NCBI GenBank assembly: GCA_013397455.1
Contig: VYZB01000211.1
Span: 593,757 to 657,756, forward strand
DNA: 64,000 bases
Direction: 5' to 3'
From: Crotophaga sulcirostris
Taxonomy: Eukaryota; Chordata; Aves; Cuculiformes; Crotophagidae
The notes under the pieces were generated by a model that saw only the letters and a program-made list of their open reading frames with translations, was not told the origin of the DNA and ran no database searches. Below, piece by piece: positions 49,121-61,370 of this stretch. The stretch's first letter is position 1, and each line of letters opens with the position of its first letter. Both the position numbers and the translations under genes were made by a program.

Positions 49121-51621
49121 ACATTGGTGAGAAATGCACCTTAAATTTGCAGCTGCTTGAAATTGCAACCTCTGCAACCACACATAAGAGATTATAAATA
49201 AAGAAACAATAGAAACAAAGCAGGCTCCTAAGAGGTACCAGCAGTGTATAGATAGAAGCAGACAATTTTCCCCTCAGCAAGCTTTTCTGCTTAAATCATT
49301 TTAGTAAATAAATATTTAACAAGTGACAGAACTTAATTGATGTTTATATTTACACGGCAGTTAATTTATATTCTGCTAAAGCTGAATCCTCCATCCACAA
49401 TAATTCTTTATATTCCTTCATGGTGGCAGACACCCAAACAGCACAGTTGTGTTTTTGAAGAAAACCATAACAACAAAAAAATGTACTACTCCAAATACTA
49501 TATAAGTCATTACATTTTTTTCCTCTCTTCAGCTGTCAGATGTATTGCATTATATTATCAGATTGATAGATCTAGTGTTATTTCAACATTTACCATTTTA
49601 CAACAACAAATAGAAAACATATAAGGAAGCTTTGGTAACAAATCTTTCTTAATATGTATGTGAAGTAGACAGTTAGTCTAAGAGAAAATACAACTGATGA
49701 CAGATTTCATTTCAATCTGCTGGTGTTTATTAAGAAGTCTACAAAGAAAAAAGCCGTATCTGAACACATCTCTTTCTGCAAACAAAGGAAAGTTTTAATT
49801 GCTTTAATCAGCACTTGCTTTGTCTTTGCAGTGACATAGAAAAACAAGTCAGGTATAATCAGCAAATGTCTTCTAAAGGAAATCTGTAAGCAGAGAGTTT
49901 AGATGTTTTCTGTTATTTGTGTCTAGGATATGGTTAAAGTTTACACTAGAAGTGTAACATCACTCAAAAATTCTTAAATCCTCCTCATAAAATATATTTG
50001 TACTTGATTTTTTTTTATTTTTGCATGTGAAGAAAGGAGTTGGCATAAATCTGACCAGATCCCTCTCTCCCCAAACCCTAAAAGTGATGTTGAAGCTATA
50101 TCAGATTTTAGAAATCAGAGCACAACCCAAGGAAACAAGCTGCATGTTGAGGAAGATGTGCAGGTAAAAGGATAATAATTCAACAAAATCCATGTCAGCC
50201 AACGCGGTTGGGAAGAAGTGATGGGCAAAACGCATTAATTCTTTCAGCTCATAGGCTTTTGGTTTTGTATGTAGAAGATGCAGGTATCTTCCACCTTCTC
50301 GTTAGAAAGAAAGGGCCAAAAAGACCCTTCTATTATGCAAAAAAAAAAAAAAAGCCATAAAGGAAACTACTTCACCCAAATCTCTCTTAAGCAGGCAATG
50401 GAAGTTAGTGCTCACATGCAAGAGATAATTAGCACTTTCTAGATCAAGTCACACAAGGGAATCGGTTTTGCAGATTTCTAAATCTATTAGATAAAAGCTT
50501 GGTCTTGCTGAAGGGATGGGCCATTTGTTTATTCAGAGCAAGCATCATTTCACTCAATGTCTCTGCATTTATTTGGTCTTGTAAATACGTAACTCTTGTC
50601 CAGCACAGAGGACAGTAGGAGAGAGATGAGAGTCGTGCCTTTCTGCAACTAAAACAGGACTGCTTAGTGTTAAGCCCCACATGAGTGGTTCTTAACTGTA
50701 GTCCTGTGGAGAACTGTCAGTATCTGAAAGCCCCTGTCAGGAGGTTATGCCTCCTGCTGCAAACAGATTGCATTTGCAGAGATACATGTTTTAAATGAAT
50801 ACTGATTTTAAATGCCTCTGGGCACTTAATTCAGTATGTGCCGTAACTGTTTTACTGTCATCATATACGGTGGTTGGACCAGTAGCAGGCTAGGTGAGCA
50901 TTTGGTTTCTGTGTAACTGGTATAACTGTCTGTCTTTAATGTAAATACATACACCGAAATGCATTTATTAGAATGTCTTCAATGTATACTAAGACAAGGG
51001 ATATCACCTTCCTCACCAGCTCTTACTCCCAGCATATCACTTAATGTCTTGATTTCCCTCAGACTGCCAAGTAAAGAAATACGATTGAGAAGAAGATGCT
51101 GACCTTCATCTAGCTCTTCTAGGCCTTTCTCTCTCTGAATGCCATAAATTTCTCATCCTTAGCTGAGAAAATTAACTAATGCTATTTTCAAGCTGCAGCA
51201 AGGACCGTGAAATACCTGCTCATCTCTTCACAGACACAGAGGATGGTTCTTTGCCTACCCCGCAACATCCCCAAGTGTGCAGACAAAGCGCCCTGGCTGA
51301 GCATACTGTTTCTACAGTCTAACCTCAGCACCTCAGTGAGGTCTGTGATCTTCCTAGGCTCACTCTATGTTCAACAAACACAAAGAGGAATAGAAAGAGG
51401 TTACTGTAGGTGCCTCTTGAGGCAACTGTGGATCTCATCTCTCTCTCCATGACCTGCACAGAATTTAGGAGGCCCAGCCTGGCCGTGTCTCCTTAGTGAT
51501 TAAAGTTAGGAAAAGTGCATTGCTCTCTCAGGGAACCACTTGGTCCCCAGAAAAAGCGCTTCACTATTATATTACACGTCATCAGTAGATACAGCTAATC
51601 AAGAGAAATAATTTAGGTTGA
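49121..51621. other. Gene-free AT-rich sequence, 2.5 kb
   Basis: No gene is recognised. A run of 15 A at 50339-50353 is preceded by two small hairpins (GAAGAT...ATCTTC near 50274-50291 and AGGG...CCCT near 50311-50328). I saw no retroposed gene upstream of it. Confidence 0.55.
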
Positions 51622-51672
51622 AAATCAATGACAAAACTCACACTGACTTCAATAGGGCCAGTATTTCATCCT
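51622..51672. mobile_element. Old palindromic repeat fragment
   Basis: The wording 'aatcaatgacaaaactcacactgacttcaatagggccagtatttcatcc' follows an old repeat common in reptile and bird genomes (core: caaaactcccattgacttcaatggggccaggatttcaccc). A similar kind of phrase, 'ttttgaaaatcagcc', lies 250 bases downstream (51910-51925) and could be part of the same element. Confidence 0.5.
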
Positions 51673-54600
51673 ATGTGATTTCAAACCAGCCACAAAATGG
51701 ACAGTGCTGTGCTACTGTTATTGGAGCTATCATTTTATCCCTAATTCAGACAGTAAACCTTTCACATGCTAGGTATGAGATGGACAGATTCATATAGAAA
51801 TAACCCTTCAAGGATAAACACCCTTTTTAAATGACCGAAGAATCTGAGTGGGACTTTAATCACTAGCACCGACTGGCAGGTCATTTTTCTGACACTTGCA
51901 CACAATTTTGAAAATCAGCCAGAATTGACAGGTGCAAAGTTTCTGCACTCCTGTTATACACGATAATCCACTAGTGAATTGTTATATGTAGCCTTATTAT
52001 ATGTATATCTATCTATATATGTATCTTTCTATAAATATCTCCAGAGATATTTTGGCAGTAACTGGTGCTTGATAGTGGAGGAAGAAGGTATACAACTGTG
52101 CTCAAATAAAACAGTAAAAGGAAATTTAATGTATTTAGATTTTTACTAAGAGTAGTATGTTTTCTTATTAAACTTCCTTGTAATACTGCATGTTTTGGCA
52201 CTGTTGGTAGATCTAAAAAAATGCAACAAAAGAAAAAAATGGGTGATGATGGTTTCACTATTACCATGCAAAAGCTATCCCTCAGAAGGCTTAATCCTAA
52301 AAATATTTGCAAGTAGGCTGAATTTATCAAATTTAGTGAGTTTTCTCCAATAAACTAAGGGAAATGTGAATATTTGTTGGATTGCCATCTAAATCAGGGG
52401 TGTAGGCTGTAGAGGTCACCCAGGAAGAAGCAGTTCTGAGCAAAGGTCTTCCAGGCAAAATCTCTGGTTCTCCAGCCTCCACATCTTCACACTTATTCCT
52501 GTCCCCAACAGAGATATGGAGGGATCATGACTTACATCTCATTCCCAATTTGCTAAAGTACTGCAATGATGTATTTTTATTTATTGATATGTTAACTTTT
52601 ACATAATGTCATTATTGCATGATTAGCATTTTGCATGATTAATGAAAGAAACCAAAAAGGTTGGTGAATGTTTGATTTTTTAGTACAAGCTACTGACCAA
52701 ATTCCCTACACACATTGAACATATTTCTTAAATAACAGAATTAATAATCAGCAACACAATTCAATAGAAAAATCCCCTCATGGATACCAATATTTCTCAC
52801 GAACACTAAGTTTGTGACTGCGTTCAAAAAAAGCTTAGGCAAAAGCCCTTGCAAAAGTCTGACAAAGGGATCATGGGAAAAAGAAGGGAGTTGGAAGAGG
52901 CTACAGAACTCACTGTAGAACTGTTGAGTGCAAGTTCCCTTGCCAGAAATGTCATGGGATCAAAAGTAGCTCCTCACTGCCTTTGGGCACTTCTCTTGGG
53001 ACAAGAGCTGACACATTTTTTGCTCTAATATTCTACCTCAGATTTTCAACTATTAAAATGGGTGAAATGAAAATGCTTTATGATGGTATTCAGAGTACTT
53101 TTTAAAGGAAAATCAAGTGCATTCATTTCAAATACGTAGTGGTTCCTGTTTCATACAAGGTGCATTGTATCGGACCTTGAGACCAGAATTTCAAGACTCT
53201 GTTCCTAGCTATAACACTCAAAGTATGTTTATATGCTTTAATATAACACATTTTTGTTGTATGGATGCCCTATAGTATGTGCAGTGTGAATTAAATCATG
53301 AAAATTACTGCCTTATTCTACCAATGTGTCAGAAAAATATAGAAAATAATAGAGAAAGCTTTCACAATTGTTGTAAAATCTAATTTAATTAACAGAAACA
53401 CATATTAGCTTCAACTGGATTAGAAACATTTGATTCATCTCCAATCATAAGATTTTAATCTTTTTTTTTTTGTTCTAATCTAATAACTAATGTAATGTAA
53501 TGTATCCAAGCAACTATTGTGGTTCCTCTGAGAGAATAAGTCTTGCAAAAGGTGGACAGGTTCTATTAAGCTTCATGCATCATTCCCCTGAATATTTTAT
53601 CTTTTTTTTTCAGAATATTAAAGACACTTACATATTTGTGTGTGAGGTCCAGAAATGCAATTACTAAATTAATGTTAAATGTCTAAAATTCCATGAAAGG
53701 TGATGAAATATTTTTGTTAAATAAGACTTTTTGGCAATAAACTTTAGTAACAAAAGGGAAAACAATATTTTTTTTAATTCCATATTTTTAAGATAATACT
53801 GAAGGATTAAAATAAGATCAATAAGCATGTTATCATCATATTATTATGAAGTGTATTTCAGTTACACTGAACTATAATAAATAAATGACAAGAAAAATAA
53901 TCAACTTAGTTGGAATAAGTGTCATACAATACTTTGTATAAAAATAAAAAGCATTCAGGATAAAAATCCTGAAGTTCTTATTATACTAAATACGTAAAAA
54001 TATCAGTGAAAAATGCAAGCTATTCATTAAATAAACCAAAATATACAAAGAAATTCAAAGAAGGATAACATTTCCTACCACAGTTATTTTTATTTATTTA
54101 TTTAATCTTGTCTCAGGCGCCTATAATTTTTAAGTGTTACATCATTACCACAGTACCAAGCACTAAAAACACTAAAACAAAATTCAAAAAGATCACATAT
54201 ATAGCCAAGACAACATCAATCAAACCTCCTACCAAAAGGAATCAACTGCTCTCAGATAAAAAAAAAAAAGAGAAGGGAATAGCATGAGTATGTTACACAT
54301 TGAAGAGGGCAAAGAGAGGTCAAGAATAAGCCATCCCAAATCATGATGACTGATTTTACAGTGGTTTAGGTGTTCATGGTACTTTAGATACAAAAACCCA
54401 TGTAACTCTATAGCAGCAGATTTCAAACATAAATACTGTCAACTCTCTAAGAAGAGTGCGAGAGGAAGGGACAGGATAACCAAATAAAGTTAAGCATAGA
54501 TAAATCAAAAATAAATGCTTGCACATTCTATATATTTACCTTTTAAGAATAAGCATGGAATGAGGACAGAAAAGGATTTCCTTTTTTTTTTGAAGCATAA

Positions 54601-55700
54601 CACATATAATCCATAATCCAGATAATCTCCTCACAGCCATGAGAACTGACCGCCAAGTGAATAAACATTGCAGCATACCAGAACTGATTCGCTTGTTCTT
54701 CTCCAGAGGTGCAAAGGAGAAGCAGATTTTGTATGAGCTGCAGCTTCCAGGTCAAGGAGGCCTATTCAGGGTCAAACTGTGACAATGTTAAGCTTGGGAA
54801 AGGACAGAGACAAATATCATAGTTCCTAACTTTTAGAAGTGCCTCCAGAACAGAATTCGTGACGTTGTATAAGTACCTGAGATACTTGTATAACAGAAGA
54901 GGAGGGAGAGAAGTATCTGAATGACACCCAAAACAGCTAAGTGACAAATACCAGTGACAAAAGTAAGCTGAAACCCCATACCTTCCTTAAGTTAGGATGT
55001 CTAACTGGGGACTTTGGAAAGGCACTTTGCCACCTAAGAATCCACACCACCAAACTGATTTTTGAAGAAAAGCTCCTCCAACATTTTTTTTCCCCCGAAG
55101 GATTTAATAATGTCTTTCCTTCCTATTAAAAGAAAGATATCTCCATGTAGCTATCAACATATCACACTTCTCAAATGTATTCCTCATAGTAGAGCACTGC
55201 AGCCAGTTTTTGTGTATCTACATCAGTAAATAAAAGAAGGGTCAAAGACCAGTTTCTGGTTGCGAGGCCAAAAAGCTCTGCCTGGCAGATTTTATACTCC
55301 TTAGGACCAGTCTCCTGTAGAGCAAATTTACCCTGCGGGCAGCAGAAGTAGGGTATAAATTAAGAGTTAAGCACTGTGGACAGCAAGGATTCAGTGCTGA
55401 AGCCTGCTCTTCTATTATCTTTTATTTTGTAGAACAGATCTACTCTGGAGTGTTGTTCATTCTCCTGAAGAAATTATGCAAGAAAATAATCAAGGTTCAT
55501 AAAAAGGGATAACTGAACGTAGCAGCTAACTGAAAATGGTAAAAATGATAAGCTTTTGGGACACAAAATATTTTACATTTCTGTTGTAGAAACTTTAGTC
55601 TTGAAAGCTAAATATGTGTTGGAAGAAATTGCCCTTTTTATAACCTGGTTATAAGATATGCCTTACTGTACCAAGTTGGATTTGAGATTCATTGGACCAG
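51673..55700. other. Gene-free AT-rich sequence, 4 kb
   Basis: No supported gene. Small features are a TATC/TATA patch at 52000-52040, a run of T at 53461-53471 followed by (TAATG)3, a (TTTA)n patch at 54085-54104, and a run of 12 A near 54257. Open frames are at most 105 codons and not recognised. Confidence 0.55.
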
Positions 55701-58700
55701 AAAGGAAAAGCAAACTGGAAATCTGGCTTTCTAGTTGGGTGAGTAGGTATGCTTAGTGGTTCCAAGATCTGTTCCCCAAAATATCTGGCATTTTGGCATA
55801 TAAATCAGTGATTGTTGAATACAAAACTCAGCAAAAGGTCTACAAGTAGGGACAAGAAACACAGGGCTCTCCCACTGAAATGGATGCCCTAAACTTTCAT
55901 GTTCTGTGGTGATGTTAGCAAATGCTGCAGTCCTAGTGACTAGAACCTTCTCCCAGGATGATGTGAAGGTACATGGACTGCCTGTATAGATGTTTTAGCT
56001 AGTAGACATGGGGAAAAAGAATGCTATTCTTTTTCAGGAAGAGATTTGCCTTATATTTTGTGAGGAATTTGGCGATGCTGGGGCAAAATCAGTATAAAAA
56101 CCCACTGAGTGGAGCCCCAAGGAAACTTAAATAGAAAAAGACTCAGTTTCTGAAATGAAAAGGAATATTAGGCAGGAACTAAGGCATCATAGCATGCCTC
56201 CTGCTGTTTTTGAAAAATGATAAATCAAGGTGCCAAGTGAGCAACAAATATTTCCAGGAGTGCTGTTTTGATCCTATTTCCTCCTAAGCCTCAATTTAGG
56301 TGCCGAAGACTATTCTTAGGATTAGCACTGCTCAGAAAGTATAGCCATCCAGGGTGAAACATGCTTATGCATCTGCAGTGGCACACATGTATCTGTGTTC
56401 TACTGTAATCTCTGCTATCAACTTAGACAAAATCATTGGGCAAATTACGTTAATATTGTCTCCTATCATTACCTAGTTTAGGTGTTATGACTACTCATCA
56501 CCACTGAGAGGACAGAAAAAGTGAAGATTTGGCAGCCTTGCATAGCAGGCAGGCTTTCTTGAATTTAGATATCATAGTCACAGTGACTAAGTACCCTGAA
56601 TAATATCTGGCTTAATTCATCGTTTACAAAATAGGGAATTGATATCAAGCACTGCAGAGATAGATATGATGATAAGGCAGACAAACAGAACTAAATCCGT
56701 CCCAAATACTGTTATCATTTCGTGAATGGCAGGTGGGTACTGACCATTATCCACTTGTTTCTCACAGCCTTTTCTTCACCAGCCCAGAGAAACCATAGCT
56801 TCTGATGAGTTTTATCTAGCTTTCACTCTGTTTTGTGTCAAGTTTCAGGCTCTGATTCAAAAACCTGAGAATGATACCAGAGCCAATATCTTTGTATGAT
56901 ACCATTCCCCTAGCAGATGCAACAATTGAGACAATTTCCTCATCAGTGAGCAATTAAAATTGTGCAATAAGAAAGTATTGTCCATCTCAGCGGTGAGCAA
57001 CTAAGTTTAATCATCAGGGTGCATAATAATTGCATCAGTATTAAACAGAGGAAGAAGTGGGAAAAAACTGTGTAATCTATCTCAAATAAGTTCAACTCGA
57101 GACCCTGAATTCCCAATTAATTCCTAAGATTTACCTGCCATTTTTTCTTTGACCTCTTGTCTAAATACACCATCACAGAAGTAAACAAATAAATAATGAA
57201 GAAATTTAAATGACTGTACAGAAACACAGTAAAAGAAAAAAAACCAAACAAAACCAAAATTCAAACAACTATGAAAACCAAAACTTTGTTCTCGCTCTTT
57301 CTCAGAACCAAACTGAATAAGTATCATGTTAGAAATAGTATCGACAACAATGCTATACCTGTGAAGACTGTTTAGGCTCAACTGTCTAAGACATGGCTAT
57401 AGTTGTAGTAAAAAGGATGTTCTAACTACCCAGGAGTTTCATGCGTAAAGTATGACAATATCCTTAGCAAGTTCCTTCAAAAGGTTAGGACTGAGGTGAA
57501 TATTCATGTTAAGGCTCACCAGATCCTTCACACAGATAATATGTACTGAGTACTTCTCTTGATATGAACAACTCACATTATTCCTGGTTTGATGACCTTC
57601 TGAGTAGTGCAAGAGTGTTGTGAAAAGATACAACCTTAAATATGTATATGTGCATTTGTTCTATTAGAGGATTCTCATTTTGTTTAGTATAGAACACTAT
57701 GCATGTTGTTCAGCTGCATGATCCTTGACTTCTTTAATCCAGTAAAGGGCTCGTTACATGATTCTTTGTTGTGTCATGAGATAGTTCAATTTTTAAATGG
57801 GGTAATATTATTTTGCCCATCTGGTAAATTGATTTGGGGTATGCAGAAGAAACAGGCACATTTATTTTGAATGTTGGATGATAGTCTCTGCATGAAATCA
57901 CAGTAATTATATCTTTCACTATGCCCCTATCCAAGCACACAATATATATGTGTGTAAATAAAATGGAATGTAAATTTAGCCTTTACATCTTGGCTCTGGC
58001 ATGTTGTATTACTTACTTTGTGTCAGCCCTGTTAACATGATACAGATCTGCATTCTGGTATCACTAGTTCGGTCAGAATCAGTGTTTGTTTTACCATCTT
58101 GCAAAAGCAATAACTCTTACAGCTGTCCAGATAGATACAAATCTCACTTGAAATATTCAGAATGAATCTTAAGATGGTTTGCTGGCACCCAGAGGGGAAA
58201 CTGTAGTGCTTTTACTCCATTCTTCTACGGAGGCCTGAACCCAGAAAAACATTTACAATTGAGAGAGTTTCCAAACTGCCTAACTTTTCAGTTGTGTGTT
58301 TTTTATATGTTAAATATGGTTCAGAAGATTAAAGTCTTCGTTTTAGGCAAAGAAAGGAAATAATGTTTCCTGTCCCATTTGCCAAGCTAAGTGAACAACT
58401 GTTCCAGCACAATTAGAATTGTTAATTGATTTGAAAACATAGGGCTTTGAAGGTGGAAAACTGCTGACATTATTTCAATGGGGAAATGCACTCCTGAGAG
58501 AGAGCACTGCAGTACAATTTCTCTCCTTGTTTTGTTGAATATACATCTATAAAAACACTGTGAATCATGCAGTAAAAACTGCTGTGCTGATATCATAAAT
58601 CTCTGATAATAAAAATTTCATTGTTGAAACAATAAAATAGACTTTTATTATAACACAGAGTATCCACCTAAACATTGTCCTTTTAGCTTCTTTGAGTTAA

Positions 58701-59948
58701 ATGTATGCACAGTTTTACAGTCTATAAACAGATCTGGAATAAAAGTTAATAAATGTCAAAATTTGCATTTCAAAAAATTCTTGCTGCATTTTAGGGAAGA
58801 TCAATCTATGAACCTTTCAACATTATGTCAAATGAAATGCTAATTGTACCTTTAGGAATTTCAGAGACAGTGACAAGAAACTAAATGCTCTGTTCCTTTG
58901 CATCAGCAAGTCGAGGATAATTGTATATCTACTCTTGTGAACTTCTAAGAAAAAAAGAAAAATGCTAAGAAAAAAGGGTTTTCTATTCTTTAACTCAGGA
59001 GGGTAAACTCCTTCAGCCACCCTTCATCAATCTACCTTCAAATAAAGTGTGTTAACATGTTGACAATGGACAAATCACACAGAGCTACATTTATTCATTT
59101 TATAATAGGTTTGTCAAATGAGCTTCAGCTAGAGATTTAAGAGTGAGAAACGTTTCCATCCGGGAACAACTGACTTGTTCTGCTCGAGTTGCTATAATGG
59201 TTTGCAGTGTAAATTTCATTTTTTGGGAACAACTGTCTTCTTCCTCCCATCCCAAATATTAGTACCACTTCTTTGAAGGGTAAAACCACTAAAATTTATA
59301 AAGAAGAGGCATAAGATGTTTTTTATATCCTCTGTAGACAAATCCGTGGTGCATCCCTTGTTCTGTTTAGTAATCAATCTTAGCAGTTGATCTTTAAGCA
59401 ATACAAATTATATGACATAGTGGTAAGTGCAAGAACACATTAGTGCAATAAGGAAAGCTAGCTGGAAAGTATGACCTAATTCAGGTTTGCAACATTTTCT
59501 CCAGTATTGTCCTACCTTCACTATATTGAATATATTTTCTACAGCTGCACTGAGACTGTTGAAACATTCACTTACTGTGTGGAGATTGAGAGACAGAATA
59601 AAGTCAGGGAAATGTTTATACTCCTTTTAACCTATTCGGTCAGCTTTATCTTGCTCAGACCTGGACTAGGAATCTTCTAACTCTCTAAATGCTTTTATAG
59701 CAAACAGTCTGCAGTTTCCAAAACAGAGATGACTCTTATCCTGCCTTTCTGACTTATGTTCTATAGGCCTATACTTGTATATTTTAGGTTGTTCAATATA
59801 AAACCACTCCATACTGTATTTCATTTAGAAGTTGTATAATTCAGACATACTTTAGAGCTAGAATTTGTATTGGAGAATCTACTTCTATTTGTGTTACTGC
59901 AGCATGTCTGAAAGGGAAGCAACAGATCCTCAAGTTAAGTGTAATTGT
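55701..59948. other. Gene-free AT-rich sequence, 4.2 kb
   Basis: No supported gene. 56290-56335 ('caatttaggtgccgaa...agcactgctcag') faintly recalls the old palindromic repeats, but too weakly to call. Open frames are at most 85 codons. Confidence 0.55.
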
Positions 59949-60023
59949 TGAGCCCGATACCACTGTCACTGAAGTCAAAGGCAATTTTGTCTTTGGTGTG
60001 AACAGGAGTTAGGTTAGGTCCTT
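59949..60023. mobile_element. Old palindromic repeat fragment
   Basis: 'ttgagcccgata', 'cactgaagtcaaaggcaatttt' and 'aggagttaggttaggtcc' follow in the order of the same type of old repeat (TGAAGTCAATGG core, ends near GGATCAGGCCC). The core TGAAGTCAAAGG is identical to the one inside the element at 16852-16970. Confidence 0.45.
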
Positions 60024-61283
60024 CTATTCATAGGTCCACCAGAATATGTAATGACCACCGTAGTTTTCATTTACACTAAGTAAATGCAAAATTATGTCCT
60101 CAGAAGTGAAGTATTTACATAATTTCAGCCCTATGTATCCTCTCACTGCTAGAATACAAGTTACTTACTGTAAATGCTCTGGAATATTTAAAATTGCTAC
60201 CTATAAATTTGTCTTTCAAAAATGGCAATCTCTCTGCCATCTTCATGCTATATAATAGCTAGATAATCAGAAAATGTGGTAGATGTGAACCTTACCTACC
60301 TGGTACAGATAGTAAATATTTCTGAATGTTTGATTGCTCTGTTTTTCAGTAAAACCAGTTCCTGACCCTGCGTTCCAACAAAATATTTTTCAGCTTCATT
60401 TCACTATACAGTGCAATGGTATGTTGGAACAAGAAGAAATACACATTAGAAAGAAAAGGATAAAAGAACAAACTCAGTATAACATGCATAATACGTTACA
60501 TACTCCATGCAGTGAGAAGCTTTCCCATGTAGTAAACAACATTATACTATGACATTTTGGGATAAGTGAATTTGAGCATGTCAGTCAAACTTTTAACCAT
60601 AATTTCAACATAAATTCAGTGGATTCAGTCAATTCAATGGGACCCTTTCTCCACCAATATACCTTTCACAACTAAAGTTTGTAATCAGATGGATTTTTAT
60701 TTTCATTTCATTTCATGCCTACATAAAAAAACCAGATATGAAACAGACAGAACTTTCTTAAGCACAATAGACGTCTTTTTTTTTTGTAAGAGTCAAAACT
60801 GCAGGCTAATAAAGACCATTTAAAATAAAAGGGACCATTACTCCTCAGTTTTATATGAGCTTACATGCTTTCATTGTGCAAAGTGTGTTATTAATTTAAC
60901 ATGCCAGATTCATAGGTTTCTGCAATATCAGGTTTGATGTATTCATTATCGGCACTCAGTACATTAATTCACGCTGAAGTCCGGTAAATCAAAATTATAC
61001 CATCTGGCTTCCTGTTCTTAATGATGAATTTGATGTAGGGGTGATTAAGATTGTTAGGCTTTTGAATTTTAATGTAAAAATTAGGGGATTAAAAAGGCAT
61101 TTAGAAATGACCAATAGTTAGAATAAACTTACTGACAGGATCTAATTTGTGTACTTGCTAGTAAAGCTCCATTTTAATTAGCAGCCACAGTCTTTCAGCA
61201 CAAGCTCAAAGAGACAGAAGTTTAGTGATTAAGAAGATGAAGCTGTTAAATTGATAAATTGACCTTGAAATACTCGTAACTGT
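60024..61283. other. Gene-free sequence, possible conserved non-coding DNA
   Basis: No gene is supported. Contains the small exon candidate at 60350-60418 and, at 60880-61200, several homeodomain-type words (ATTAATTT, TTAATTAG, GGGATTA, GTGATTAAG). Confidence 0.5.
60350..60418 (+). other. Weak exon candidate, 69 bp, phase 1-1
   Basis: A polypyrimidine tract ending CTCTGTTTTTCAG at 60349 is followed by 69 open bases and then CAATG|GTATGT at 60419, a plausible donor. The peptide, starting VKPVPDPAFQQNIFQ, is not recognised. The frame stays open beyond the donor to 60552. Small pseudo-exons arise often by chance. Confidence 0.13.
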
Positions 61284-61370
61284 GGGGGATGGCCTAGTAG
61301 CTGTATGGTTGGTATGTTGTGCTACCACATGGGGGAAAGAGTTTGAGCATTTACCCTAGGAATTCTGCCA
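61284..61370 (+). mobile_element. Possible decayed tRNA-derived SINE
   Basis: TGGCCTAGTAGC at 61290-61301 fits the tRNA A-box / Pol III promoter (TGGCNNAGTNGG) at 11 of 12 positions. AGTTTGAGCAT at 61340-61350 is a weak B-box (GGTTCGANTCC, about 6 of 11, with the CG lost). The spacing of 50 bases is slightly long, and a GCCA lies at 61367-61370. The acceptor stem does not pair, so it is not a working tRNA. It could be a tRNA pseudogene, the head of an old SINE or chance. Confidence 0.3.

Noticed and set aside
50274..50353. Two hairpins followed by 15 A as a retroposed RNA or terminator
   Set aside because: Hairpins are 4-6 bp only, no source RNA is recognised and no target duplication is evident.
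56290..56335. Possible further copy of the old palindromic repeat ('tttaggtgccgaa')
   Set aside because: Only one phrase matches. The rest cannot be aligned by eye.
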